DNA of 56,392 nt from Pseudomonas fluorescens (GTDB lineage: Bacteria; Pseudomonadota; Gammaproteobacteria; Pseudomonadales; Pseudomonadaceae), in assembly GCF_002837185.1 (NCBI RefSeq), contig NZ_KZ478021.1:1-56392 (forward strand), given 5' to 3'. Below are positions 1-8,310 of the stretch, in pieces. Position numbers and translations under genes: made by a program. Within the stretch, counting starts at the first letter, position 1. Each line of letters starts with the position of its first letter. The notes beneath the pieces were generated by a model. It had not been told where the DNA came from and searched no databases. It saw only the letters and a list, made by a program, of their open reading frames with translations.

Positions 1-44
1 AAACTGTTACCTATGTGCGTGAACTGATTTGTAACCCATGTGGG

Positions 45-180
45 TGAGTCATACCCAAGAGCCTTTTTGGTTACTTTGGGGCTTTTCCAAAGTGACCCGC
101 CGTAAGGGCGGAACCGATAGCAGCCGTGACCGCAAAAACGGATATGTACCCGGTCTGCTCCAGCATCCTGGTCGGCCCAG
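45..180. repeat. Fragment of a dispersed Pseudomonas intergenic element
   Basis: This non-coding stretch contains the hairpin CCGCC/GGCGG at 97-111. Its text (TTGGTTACTTTGGGGC, AGTGACCCGCCGTAAGGGCGG) resembles, from memory, the distal half of a family of intergenic repeats common in fluorescent pseudomonads. The proximal half of such an element appears to lie at the other end of the window (56200 onward). The first 44 bases show nothing I can name. Confidence 0.4.
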
Positions 181-186
181 AGGCCG

Positions 187-286
187 CCATCGGGGGCAAG
201 CCCCCTCCCACATCTAGATCTCAGAACATCAGGTAGATAGGGCTCTGGCTGTCAGGCCCTTATGGCTGGCAAGCCCCCTCCCACAG
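187..286. repeat. Two REP half-elements
   Basis: Two copies of the REP core AAGCCCCCTCCCACA lie at about 187-213 and 263-286, both in the same orientation. Each has the short GC-rich palindrome GGGGGCAAGCCCCC or a degenerate form of it. They lie downstream of the minus-strand FKBP gene and its terminator. Confidence 0.75.
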
Positions 287-314
287 AGAATGTCGCATCG
301 TTTGAGCAGGCCCG

Positions 315-350
315 AAAACGACAACGCCCCGTCGAGACGGGGCGTTGTCG
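315..350 (-). terminator. Rho-independent terminator of the FKBP gene
   Basis: A perfect 14-bp inverted repeat (CGACAACGCCCCGT / ACGGGGCGTTGTCG, 319-350) is followed on the minus strand by TTTT. It lies 17 bp beyond the FKBP stop codon. Confidence 0.9.
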
Positions 351-366
351 TTGGTTGCAGCGCCGA

Positions 367-1116
367 TTACTTCTTGGCGGCAGGTGCAGCAGGTGCAGCA
401 GCTGCGTCAGCGGCTTCAGCCTTGGCTGGGTCCTTGATGGCCAGCAGTTCCAGGTCGAATACCAGCACGGAGTTGGCTGGAATCGCCGGGCTCGGGCTCT
501 GGGCGCCGTAAGCCAGGTCGGACGGAATGTACAACTCGACCTTCTCGCCCACGTGCATCAGTTGCAGGCCTTCGACCCAACCCGGGATCACACCGCTGAC
601 CGGCAGGTCAATCGGGCTGCCACGGTCCACGGAGCTGTCAAAGGTAGTGCCGTTGGTGAGCTTGCCGGTGTAGTGAACAGTCACTACGTCGGTTGGCTTT
701 GGCTGGGCGCCGTCGGCTTTCTTCACGATCTTGTACTGCAGACCGGAAGCGGTGGTGACCACGCCGTCTTTCTTGGCGTTGTCTTCGAGGAATTTCTTGC
801 CGGCCGCTGCCGACTCTTCGCTCATTTTGGTCATGCGTTCTTCAGCGCGCTTTTGCAGTGCGGCAAAGGCTTCAACCAGTTCGTCGTCCTTGAGCTTCTG
901 TTCTTTCTTGCCGACAGCATCTTCAATGCCTTGGGCTACCGCTTTGGAGTCCAGGTCATCCATGCCTTCTTGAGCAAGGCTTTTGCCCATGTTCAGGCCG
1001 ATGCCGTAGGAAGCTTTCTGCGCCGGGGTTTTCAGCTCTACGCTGGTCTGCGAATCACAACCCGCAAGTACCAGGCTAACCAGGGCCACCGCCGCCGCCA
1101 ACCGATGCTGTTTCAT
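367..1116 (-). CDS. FkpA/Mip-type FKBP peptidyl-prolyl isomerase lipoprotein
   Basis: This is a 249-residue peptidyl-prolyl cis-trans isomerase expected to assist folding of envelope proteins. The first 20 residues form a lipoprotein signal with lipobox VLAGC (Cys20), so the mature protein is probably lipid-anchored facing the periplasm. Residues about 27-120 form the helical FkpA N-terminal dimerisation domain. Residues about 140-230 form the FKBP domain, with VHYTG, GVIPGW and YIPSDLAYG visible. An Ala/Pro-rich tail follows. The start was set at the ATG preceded by AAGGAAA, which gives a clean signal peptide; a longer upstream frame lacks one. The gene stands alone with its own terminator. 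The family is certain, but the exact orthologue (FkpA or FklB) is not. Confidence 0.93.
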   Translation of the reverse strand: MKQHRLAAAVALVSLVLAGCDSQTSVELKTPAQKASYGIGLNMGKSLAQEGMDDLDSKAVAQGIEDAVGKKEQKLKDDELVEAFAALQKRAEERMTKMSEESAAAGKKFLEDNAKKDGVVTTASGLQYKIVKKADGAQPKPTDVVTVHYTGKLTNGTTFDSSVDRGSPIDLPVSGVIPGWVEGLQLMHVGEKVELYIPSDLAYGAQSPSPAIPANSVLVFDLELLAIKDPAKAEAADAAAAPAAPAAKK

Positions 1117-1362
1117 GCTATTTCCTTGTTCATGCGCCAAAAGGGCATTCGAATAAAGTCGCGAGCTTATCAGGCGGCCACGACCAATGGCTACCGGCAT
1201 GTGAGCAGGAAACGTCTGATAAGTTCACGTGTTTAAAAGCAATTTCATTCATGATGCAGGTCTGCGACGGATCGTGGGACCTGTCACTCCAGGCTCATGG
1301 CCACTTGCCGCCCCCTTGGCGTAGTGGCATAACAACGCCACCCCTCGACAAGGATAGTTAAC

Positions 1363-3171
1363 TTGCGCATTTTTACCCGTGTCCTACTCCTGATCCTCCT
1401 GGCACTGGGCCTGATTCTGGCCGTGGTGCTCTATTACACGGTTAACCCCAGGCTGCCGGACTACATGCCCGTGGAGCAGGTGCACTACCAGGACCAATGG
1501 AGTGCCGCCGACCGCCAGACCTATTACTTCACGCCCCAGGGTACCCAAGTCAAAGGCCTGCACTACGATTGGTTCACCGCGCTGGAGCTGCCCTTTTCCG
1601 AGCGCCGTTTTGCCACGCCGGAGTACCTGGCCCGTTTTGGCTTCCTGGTGGATCCAAAGCAGGCGCCCAGCGCGCAGAACCCCGGCAACCTGCCCGTGGG
1701 TTTCGCCCGGCATAAAAACGCCGGCAGCAACGTTGAATACCTGGATATCACCTGCGCCGCCTGCCACACCGGCGAGCTGCACTTCAAAGGCCAGGCCCTG
1801 CGTATCGACGGCGGCTCAGCCCAGCATGTGCTGCCATCGAGCGTGCCGACCTTGCGCGGCGGCAGCTTCGGCCAGGCCCTGGTCGCCAGCCTCGCGGCGA
1901 CTTATTACAACCCGTGGAAATTCGAGCGCTTCGCCCGCCAGGTCCTGGGTGAGCGCTACGACGCCGAGCGCAGCCAACTGCGCGAGGACTTCAAGCAGTC
2001 GCTGAACCGCTTCCTCAAGGTCGCCTGGAACGATACCCACCGTGGCCTCTACCCCACCGAAGAAGGGCCGGGCCGCACCGACGCCTTTGGCCGCATCGCC
2101 AATGCAAGCTTTGGCGATGCCATTTCCGCGCAAAACTATCGCATCGCCAACGCACCGGTGGATTACCCGCAATTGTGGGACATATGGACCTTCGACTGGG
2201 TGCAATGGAACGGTTCGGCCCAGCAACCCATGGCCCGCAACATCGGTGAAGCCCTCGGCGTCGGCGCGACCCTGGACTTCTTCGACAGCGCCGGCCAGCC
2301 CCTGCAGGGCGATGCGCGCTACCCTTCCAGCGTACGCGTGCGCGACCTGAACCTGATCGAAGAGACCTTGCAACGCCTCAAGCCACCCACCTGGCCCGAA
2401 GACCTGTTCGGCGCCATCGACAAGCCGCTTGCGGCCCAGGGTCGTGCACTGTTCGCCGAGAACTGCGCCGGCTGTCACGTGCCCACGGTCACGCAAGAAG
2501 GCGGCCGGCCGGTGCAGCAATTGAAGATGCTGCCAGTGGACTACATCGGCACCGACCCCGGCACCGCCAACAACATCGCCGACCAGCGTTACGACCTCAG
2601 TGCCCTGCAATGGGACCCGGCGGAGCTGGCCGGGCTCAACGTCCAACTGCACCCCACGCCGACCGAGCCACTGGACCTGAAAAAGATGTCCGTGGCCAAG
2701 GGCCTGGCCTACGTCACCGCGTTCGTCGAGGACCACGCCTACCGCGCCGCCGGCGTAAGCCCGGCCGAGCGCCCGCGCCTGGACGGTTACGGCCTGCCCA
2801 TCGGCGTGCGCGAGTTGCGCGCCTACAAAGCGCGGCCACTGGCTGGCGTCTGGGCGACACCGCCGTTCCTGCATAACGGTTCGGTGCCGACGATCTACCA
2901 GTTGCTCTCGCCCCAGGACGAGCGCAGCACCACCTTCTATAAAGGCACCTTCAACTATGACCCGCGCCATCTCGGCTTTGAGACCGACGCGTTCAAGAAT
3001 GCCTTTGTGTTCGATACCAAAATCACCGGCAACCACAACAGCGGCCACGAATTCCGTGCCGGCCAGCGTGGCAACGGCGTCATCGGCCGTGGCTTGCTGC
3101 CGCAGGAACGCTGGGCGCTGCTGGAATACCTCAAAGTGCTGGGCGGCCCGCTGGAGCAACAACTGCCATGA
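1363..3171 (+). CDS. Membrane-anchored di-haem cytochrome c, RoxA-like
   Basis: The protein has 602 residues with an N-terminal membrane anchor (about 5-26) and no cleavage site, so it should be tethered facing the periplasm. Two covalent haem motifs are visible, CAACH at 131-135 and CAGCH at 368-372. The wide spacing and overall length fit the RoxA/LcpK-like branch of the di-haem cytochrome c peroxidase superfamily better than classical CcpA. RoxA is a rubber dioxygenase, but most relatives have no known substrate. The start is TTG at 1363, with AAGGATA upstream. The next gene, a catalase-like haem protein, overlaps by four bases (ATGA), so the two are translationally coupled and probably act together in periplasmic peroxide or oxygen chemistry. 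Oxygenase and peroxidase activity cannot be told apart from sequence alone. Confidence 0.75.
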   Translation: MRIFTRVLLLILLALGLILAVVLYYTVNPRLPDYMPVEQVHYQDQWSAADRQTYYFTPQGTQVKGLHYDWFTALELPFSERRFATPEYLARFGFLVDPKQAPSAQNPGNLPVGFARHKNAGSNVEYLDITCAACHTGELHFKGQALRIDGGSAQHVLPSSVPTLRGGSFGQALVASLAATYYNPWKFERFARQVLGERYDAERSQLREDFKQSLNRFLKVAWNDTHRGLYPTEEGPGRTDAFGRIANASFGDAISAQNYRIANAPVDYPQLWDIWTFDWVQWNGSAQQPMARNIGEALGVGATLDFFDSAGQPLQGDARYPSSVRVRDLNLIEETLQRLKPPTWPEDLFGAIDKPLAAQGRALFAENCAGCHVPTVTQEGGRPVQQLKMLPVDYIGTDPGTANNIADQRYDLSALQWDPAELAGLNVQLHPTPTEPLDLKKMSVAKGLAYVTAFVEDHAYRAAGVSPAERPRLDGYGLPIGVRELRAYKARPLAGVWATPPFLHNGSVPTIYQLLSPQDERSTTFYKGTFNYDPRHLGFETDAFKNAFVFDTKITGNHNSGHEFRAGQRGNGVIGRGLLPQERWALLEYLKVLGGPLEQQLP

Positions 3172-4334
3172 TGATTCGATCCCGCTATGACCAACCCTCC
3201 CTGCTCGCCCGCCTCTGGCTGCGCATCGGCAGGTTTCTCGGCAAAACCCTGCTGTGGCTGGTGGGTCTGGGCCTGCTCGGTTGGCTCGGCGCCAGCGCCT
3301 GGTACGCCTGGCAACACAGCGGCCCGGTATCGCCGGACGAACAGATTCCGCCCGGTGAAGCCGCCATGACCCAGGGCATCATCCAGACCGCCGTGCGCAT
3401 TGTCGATCAGCACCGCGAGGGCACGCGCTACCTGCGCGACGCCCACGCCAAGGGCCATGGTTGCGTGAAGGCCGAAGTCAGCGTGCTGGCCGACCTCGAT
3501 CCGGCATTGCGCCAGGGCGTGTTCGCCACGCCGGGTAAAACCTGGCAGGCGATGATGCGGCTGTCCAACGGCAATGCCTACCCGCAATTCGACAGCATCC
3601 GCGATGCCCGCGGCATGGCCATCAAGCTGCTGGACGTACCCGGCAAACAGCTGATGGCCGATCAACAAGCGCGCACCGAGCAGGACTTCGTGATGTTCAG
3701 CCACCCGAACTTCTTTGTCAGCGACGTGGCCGAATATGCGCAGAACATTGGGGCCCAGGCGGATGGCAAGAAAGTGCTGGCGTTCTTCCCCAAGGCCGAC
3801 CCACGCACCTGGCAGATACGCCACCTGTTCATCGCCCTGGCAACCCTCGCACCCGCCCCGGCCAGCCCGACGCAGACCACGTACTTCTCGGTTTCGCCTT
3901 ACAAGTTCGGTGCGGCCAACGCCAAGTTCCGCGTCGCCCCCGACCCGCAAAGCTGCCCCGAATACGTGTTGCCCAAACAGAACCAGGACCTGCCGAACTT
4001 CCTGCGTAGCGCCCTGAACCAGCAGCTCTCCACCGACCGCGTACCGGCGTGCTTCGTGTTGCAGATCCAGCGACAGAACCCGCAGACATTCATGCCCATC
4101 GAAGACACCAGCATCGAATGGAGGGAAAGCGACGCGCCTTTTGAAACCGTGGCCAAGGTGCGGGTCCCGGCGCAGGACTTCGACACGCCCGCGCTGAATC
4201 TCGCCTGCGACAACCAGTCATTCAACCCCTGGTTCGGCGTGGAAGAACACCGCCCCATTGGCGGCATCAACCGCCTGCGCAAGGCGGTGTACGAAGCAGT
4301 CAGCGATTACCGCCACAGCCGCAACGCGCCGTAG
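3168..4334 (+). CDS. Membrane-anchored catalase-family haem protein
   Basis: This 388-residue protein has a membrane segment at about 24-46, followed by a reduced catalase core. The visible core signatures are a catalytic-His context (HAKGHGCVKAEV), RLSNGNA, RDARGMAIKL and QDFVMFSHPNFFV. It is shorter than classical catalases (about 480 residues or more) and belongs to the SrpA-like/small catalase-related group, whose members often act as peroxidases rather than catalases. The start ATG overlaps the stop of the di-haem cytochrome gene. The paired N-terminal anchors place both proteins on the periplasmic face of the inner membrane. Substrate and physiological role are unknown. Confidence 0.8.
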   Translation: MMIRSRYDQPSLLARLWLRIGRFLGKTLLWLVGLGLLGWLGASAWYAWQHSGPVSPDEQIPPGEAAMTQGIIQTAVRIVDQHREGTRYLRDAHAKGHGCVKAEVSVLADLDPALRQGVFATPGKTWQAMMRLSNGNAYPQFDSIRDARGMAIKLLDVPGKQLMADQQARTEQDFVMFSHPNFFVSDVAEYAQNIGAQADGKKVLAFFPKADPRTWQIRHLFIALATLAPAPASPTQTTYFSVSPYKFGAANAKFRVAPDPQSCPEYVLPKQNQDLPNFLRSALNQQLSTDRVPACFVLQIQRQNPQTFMPIEDTSIEWRESDAPFETVAKVRVPAQDFDTPALNLACDNQSFNPWFGVEEHRPIGGINRLRKAVYEAVSDYRHSRNAP

Positions 4335-4368
4335 GCTCAGTGCCTGCCTGCCAGCAGAGGAAACCGAT

Positions 4369-5214
4369 GTGAGTCCCGCTTACCTGTATCGCCCGGCAAC
4401 CGCCGCCGACATGCCCGCCGCCCATGCACTCTCCGTGCACCTCAAATGGCCTCACCGCGAGGAAGACTGGGCGATGGTGCAGCGCACATCCGAAGGCTTC
4501 GTCGCCGAGCAGGACGGTGTCTTGGCAGGCATCGCATTCGCCTGTCATCAGGGGGCTTATTCGTCCATCGGCCTGGTGATCGTCAGTCATCAGCACCAGA
4601 GCAAAGGCATCGGGCGTCGCTTGATGAATCTGTGCCTGGAGGCCGTGGACCCGCGCACGCCGATCCTCAATGCCACCGAGTCAGGCGCGCCGCTGTACGC
4701 CAGCATGGGATTCATTGAATTTGCACGGATTCAGCAGCATCAGGGCGTGCCGCAGACGCCGGAGCCCCTGCCCGCGAGCCGCCACGCGCAATGTCGCGAA
4801 TTGAGCCGAGTCGACGACCCGAAGGTGATCGAGCTGGCCAACGCCGGCAGCGGACTGGACCGCACCGGTGTACTCAACGACCTGCTGCCGACGGCCGAGC
4901 ATGTGGTGGGCATCGAGGTAGAGGGGCACCTGCAGGGGTGCGCCCTGCTCCGCGAATTTGGTCGCGGCCACCTCATTGGCCCCGTCGTCGCGCACCACCC
5001 GGAGCAGGCCCGACACTTGATCACGCACCTTCTTCGGTTGATCCCGGGCGCGTTCGTGCGCTTCGATATTCCCAGCGCATGCGGATTGGCCGACTGGCTG
5101 GAGAACCTCGGGCTGCCCTGCGTGGATAACGCGCCACGCATGGTGCGGGGGATACCGCCCCAATCAAGCGCCGGGGTCACCGAGTTTGCGCTGGTGACCC
5201 AGGCGATCGGCTAA
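4369..5214 (+). CDS. GNAT-family N-acetyltransferase with a second C-terminal domain
   Basis: The product has 281 residues. The N-terminal half is a GNAT domain with acetyl-CoA-binding motif A, where Q-x-x-x-G-I-G-R-R is visible in the segment after IGLVIVS. The C-terminal half (about 150-281) looks like the acetyltransferase-related domain often found attached to such enzymes. The start is GTG at 4369, eight bases after AGAGGA; the in-register ATG at 4367 runs straight into a stop. The acceptor is unknown. The gene lies 34 bp after the catalase-like gene on the same strand and may be co-transcribed, though no functional link is evident. Confidence 0.8.
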   Translation: MSPAYLYRPATAADMPAAHALSVHLKWPHREEDWAMVQRTSEGFVAEQDGVLAGIAFACHQGAYSSIGLVIVSHQHQSKGIGRRLMNLCLEAVDPRTPILNATESGAPLYASMGFIEFARIQQHQGVPQTPEPLPASRHAQCRELSRVDDPKVIELANAGSGLDRTGVLNDLLPTAEHVVGIEVEGHLQGCALLREFGRGHLIGPVVAHHPEQARHLITHLLRLIPGAFVRFDIPSACGLADWLENLGLPCVDNAPRMVRGIPPQSSAGVTEFALVTQAIG

Positions 5215-5406
5215 TGAATGCCCGCTCGCCGGCGCGTGCAATCGTAACCTCTTCACAGACCAGAATGAACAAGTGCAAGGATAAGTGATCCAGGTGCTGC
5301 GTGACGCCCCTCCCGTTGCAATGTGACGCAAACCGAACGCTGCCTTTGCCTTCAATTTCCCCGATTGCTCTACTGCACACCGAGCGTAGTGCGGTGCCCA
5401 TCCCGA

Positions 5407-5907
5407 TTAACCCTTGCTCAATTTGGGTATGGCAATGCGACTACCGGTCTTGATTTCACGCAATGCCAGACTCGATTGAATAGACGCAATACCGACCTGG
5501 CGCCTCAGTACTTGCTCGATAAAGTCGCTATAGCTGTCGAGGTCCTCTGCCAACACTTGAAGCACGTAATCGGCGTCTCCGGTGATCTTGTGGCAGGCCA
5601 ACACTTGCGGCAATTGCGCAATCACTGCCTCGAAGGCGTCCGGCGCGTGATCGGCATGGGTGGAAAAGCGGATGTGCACGAATGCCATGATATCCAGCCC
5701 GAGCATTCTTCGATCCAGCGTTGCCTGATAACCCTTTATCACGCCCGCCTCTTCCATTCTCTTGCGCCGTCGCCAGCAAGGCGTGAGGCTCAATGAAAGC
5801 CGCTCACTGAGTTCGGCATTGGAAATACTCGCGTCCTCCTGCAACAACTCAAGAATGGCCAGATCGGTCTCGTCGAGGCTGATTCGCCTGGATATATTTT
5901 TCTTCAT
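5407..5907 (-). CDS. Lrp/AsnC-family transcriptional regulator
   Basis: The protein has 166 residues, typical of the family. The N-terminal winged helix-turn-helix (about 10-65) shows LDETDLAILELLQEDA and the recognition-helix region with SLTPCWRRRKRME. The C-terminal RAM ligand-binding domain (about 75-150) contains the G-D-A-D-Y-V-L-Q-V strand. It is divergently transcribed from the acetylpolyamine-amidohydrolase/ornithine-cyclodeaminase/permease genes across a 110-bp intergenic region. By family habit it probably senses an amino acid or amine substrate and controls that operon. The ligand is not predictable. Confidence 0.92.
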   Translation of the reverse strand: MKKNISRRISLDETDLAILELLQEDASISNAELSERLSLSLTPCWRRRKRMEEAGVIKGYQATLDRRMLGLDIMAFVHIRFSTHADHAPDAFEAVIAQLPQVLACHKITGDADYVLQVLAEDLDSYSDFIEQVLRRQVGIASIQSSLALREIKTGSRIAIPKLSKG

Positions 5908-6017
5908 TACGCTGTTCCTGAGTTAAATCGCCCGATAAATATGCATAAGCACGAAAACAAAGCAAAGAAATCGCGTCCTGACCAGAACAGAATATTTGCA
6001 CTGGCTCACATCAACGG

Positions 6018-7061
6018 ATGCGCAGAATGTTTACAGTTTTCAGTGATTCCCACCGTCTGCACCATGGCACCGAGTTGAAGGATGGCGTGCTCAAGCCGTC
6101 GTTCGAGCAGCCCAGTCGGGCCGACACCGTTCACGACCGTGTCAAGCAAACAGGCCTTGGCCGGGTAGTCGAACCGCGCGTGTTTGACCGCTCGTGTTAC
6201 GTCAACGCCCACAGCGAGCGCTACGTGAGCTTCCTGGAAAGCGCCTGGTCGCAGTGGTGCGCCACAGGGCGCACCCATGACGCCCTGCCACTGGTATGGC
6301 CTGTACGTGACTTGGCCAACGATCAAGTGCCAACGTTCATTGACGGCAAACTCGGCTTCTATGCAATGGATGCCGGCTCGCCGATCACCGCCACGACCTG
6401 GCAGGCAGTCAAGACCAGTGCCGATATCGCCCTGACGGGCCTGGCACTGATCGATGAAGGCCACGACAGTGCCTTTGCCCTGTGTCGTCCGCCGGGCCAT
6501 CACGCGGCGCGTGAGTACATGGGGGGCTACTGCTATCTCAACAATGCGGCCATTGCTGCACAGCAGGCAATCACTCAGGGCGCCAAACGTGTCGCGGTAC
6601 TCGACGTCGACTTTCATCACGGCAACGGTACCCAGAACATTTTTTACCAGCGCAATGACGTCATGTTCATCTCGCTGCACGGCGAGCCGGCCGTGTCCTA
6701 TCCCTACTATTCGGGGTTCAGCGGTGAAACCGGCGCAGGCCACGGCGAAGGGTTCAACTTCAACTACCCATTGCCGAAAAACACCGCCTGGGGAAACTAC
6801 TGCGACGCCCTGCTTCATGCCTGCAGGAAGCTTCAGCAATTCGCGCCAGAAGTATTGGTGATCTCACTGGGCGTGGACACCTTCAAGGACGACCCGATCA
6901 GTCACTTCCTGCTGGAAAGCGAGGACTTCATCGGGATCGGCGAGCTGATAGCGAGTGTGGGTTGCCCCACCCTCTTCGTGATGGAAGGCGGCTACATGGT
7001 CGATGAAATCGGCATCAATGCGGTGAACGTACTGCATGGTTTCGAGAGCAAACGCGCCTGA
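6018..7061 (+). CDS. Acetylpolyamine amidohydrolase / class II histone-deacetylase-like enzyme
   Basis: This 347-residue zinc hydrolase belongs to the arginase/deacetylase fold. The active-site elements are all present: tandem His161-His162 in CRPPGHHA, the D-x-D-x-H-H-G-N-G-T run with probable zinc ligands Asp198 and His200, the third ligand Asp287 in LGVDTFKDDP, and the C-terminal EGGY tyrosine motif. The L1 insertion around 55-70 (FDRSCYVNAHSERYV) resembles bacterial acetylpolyamine amidohydrolases. It should remove an acetyl group from an acylated amine in the cytoplasm. A second ATG at 6027 is an alternative start. It is followed after 48 bp by an ornithine-cyclodeaminase-like gene and then a permease, which suggests a catabolic operon. 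The true substrate may be an acylated amino acid rather than a polyamine. Confidence 0.88.
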   Translation: MRRMFTVFSDSHRLHHGTELKDGVLKPSFEQPSRADTVHDRVKQTGLGRVVEPRVFDRSCYVNAHSERYVSFLESAWSQWCATGRTHDALPLVWPVRDLANDQVPTFIDGKLGFYAMDAGSPITATTWQAVKTSADIALTGLALIDEGHDSAFALCRPPGHHAAREYMGGYCYLNNAAIAAQQAITQGAKRVAVLDVDFHHGNGTQNIFYQRNDVMFISLHGEPAVSYPYYSGFSGETGAGHGEGFNFNYPLPKNTAWGNYCDALLHACRKLQQFAPEVLVISLGVDTFKDDPISHFLLESEDFIGIGELIASVGCPTLFVMEGGYMVDEIGINAVNVLHGFESKRA

Positions 7062-7109
7062 TCCCCCCCGAATCTACAACGTGTAACTGGACAGATTGGA
7101 GAATAAAAA

Positions 7110-8162
7110 ATGACGCTTTTCCTGGATGTCGATGATGCCGCACGCCTGTTCGCCAAGGTTGGCATCCGCCGGGCAATCCGTGAGATGGCCACCTACATCG
7201 AAGCAGACTATTTACGCTGGGCGCAGTTTGACAAGTCGCCGCGCACGGCCAATCACTGCGCAAATGGTGTGATCGAGCTGATGCCTACCGATGATGGCAA
7301 GCAGTATTCCTTCAAGTACGTGAATGGCCATCCGGACAATGGTCAGCAGAACCTGCTGACGGTGATGGCATTCGGTCTGCTGGCCGATGTCCACAGTGGC
7401 TATCCGACCCTGCTCAGCGAGCTGACACTGACCACCGCCGTTCGTACCGCTGCAACCTCGGCACTGGTCGCGCGTGCGCTTGCCCGGCCTGGGGCAACCT
7501 CGATGGCCCTCATTGGCAACGGCGCTCAAAGCGAGTTTCAGGCGCTGGCCTTCCATGAAATGCTGGGCATCAACGAAATTCGCATCTTCGATATCGATCG
7601 CGATGCCTCACTCAAGCTGCTGCGCAACCTGGCAGCTTTCCCGACGATCAACGTGATTCACGCCGACTCCGTACAGGAAGCGGTCAAGGGCGCGGACATT
7701 GTTACCACCGTTACCGCCGACAAGGCCTACGCAACGATCCTGACGCCCGAGATGATGGAGCCCGGTATGCATATCAATGCCGTCGGCGGCGACTGCCCGG
7801 GCAAGACTGAACTGCACGCCGACATCCTGCGCAACGCTCGGGTCATCGTGGAGTTTGAACCTCAAACGCGGATTGAAGGTGATATTCAGCAACTGGAGGC
7901 CGACTCACCCGTCATCGAGTTTTTCCGGATTGCGCAAGGCGACATCCAGGGACGCGAGAGCGATGAACAGGTGACGGTATTCGATTCCGTAGGCTTTGCC
8001 CTGGAGGATTTCTCGTCGCTTCGCTACCTGCAGGCGATGGCGCACGAACATCAAGTCGGCCGGCACATCCACCTGGTACCCATGCCTGAAAATATAAAAA
8101 ACCTGTTCCAGATGCTTGATCAGCAAGCGACCAACGCCGCCCATCTGCGCACGGCCAGTTGA
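7110..8162 (+). CDS. Ornithine cyclodeaminase / mu-crystallin family protein
   Basis: The protein has 350 residues. It carries the NAD-binding Rossmann segment typical of the family (ALIGNGAQSEFQALAF, about 134-150), the INAVGGDCPGKTEL segment in the catalytic region, and substrate-binding KYVNGHP. True ornithine cyclodeaminases convert ornithine to proline and ammonia; relatives act on other amino acids or reduce cyclic imines. The length and the GGDCPGKTEL motif fit genuine cyclodeaminases best. It lies between a deacetylase and a permease. An inferred pathway is uptake of an acylated diamino compound, deacylation, then cyclodeamination into proline metabolism. Confidence 0.88.
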   Translation: MTLFLDVDDAARLFAKVGIRRAIREMATYIEADYLRWAQFDKSPRTANHCANGVIELMPTDDGKQYSFKYVNGHPDNGQQNLLTVMAFGLLADVHSGYPTLLSELTLTTAVRTAATSALVARALARPGATSMALIGNGAQSEFQALAFHEMLGINEIRIFDIDRDASLKLLRNLAAFPTINVIHADSVQEAVKGADIVTTVTADKAYATILTPEMMEPGMHINAVGGDCPGKTELHADILRNARVIVEFEPQTRIEGDIQQLEADSPVIEFFRIAQGDIQGRESDEQVTVFDSVGFALEDFSSLRYLQAMAHEHQVGRHIHLVPMPENIKNLFQMLDQQATNAAHLRTAS

Positions 8163-8310
8163 CCTGCGAGTGACGCCCCAAGGCATCTGCAGCGGGCCGT
8201 CACTGCCCAAAAATAAAACAACACCGTCACCCGCCATTGCCTCCTGACAGTGGCGCTGGGTATCCATTTTTCTGCCAAAACTCAAAAACATAAGATCAAG
8301 AGGTTTTGAA

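Noticed and set aside
8168..8210. Terminator after the ornithine cyclodeaminase gene
   Set aside because: AGTGACG/CGTCACT can pair, but the loop is long, there is a mismatch, and an A-rich rather than T-rich tract follows on the plus strand.
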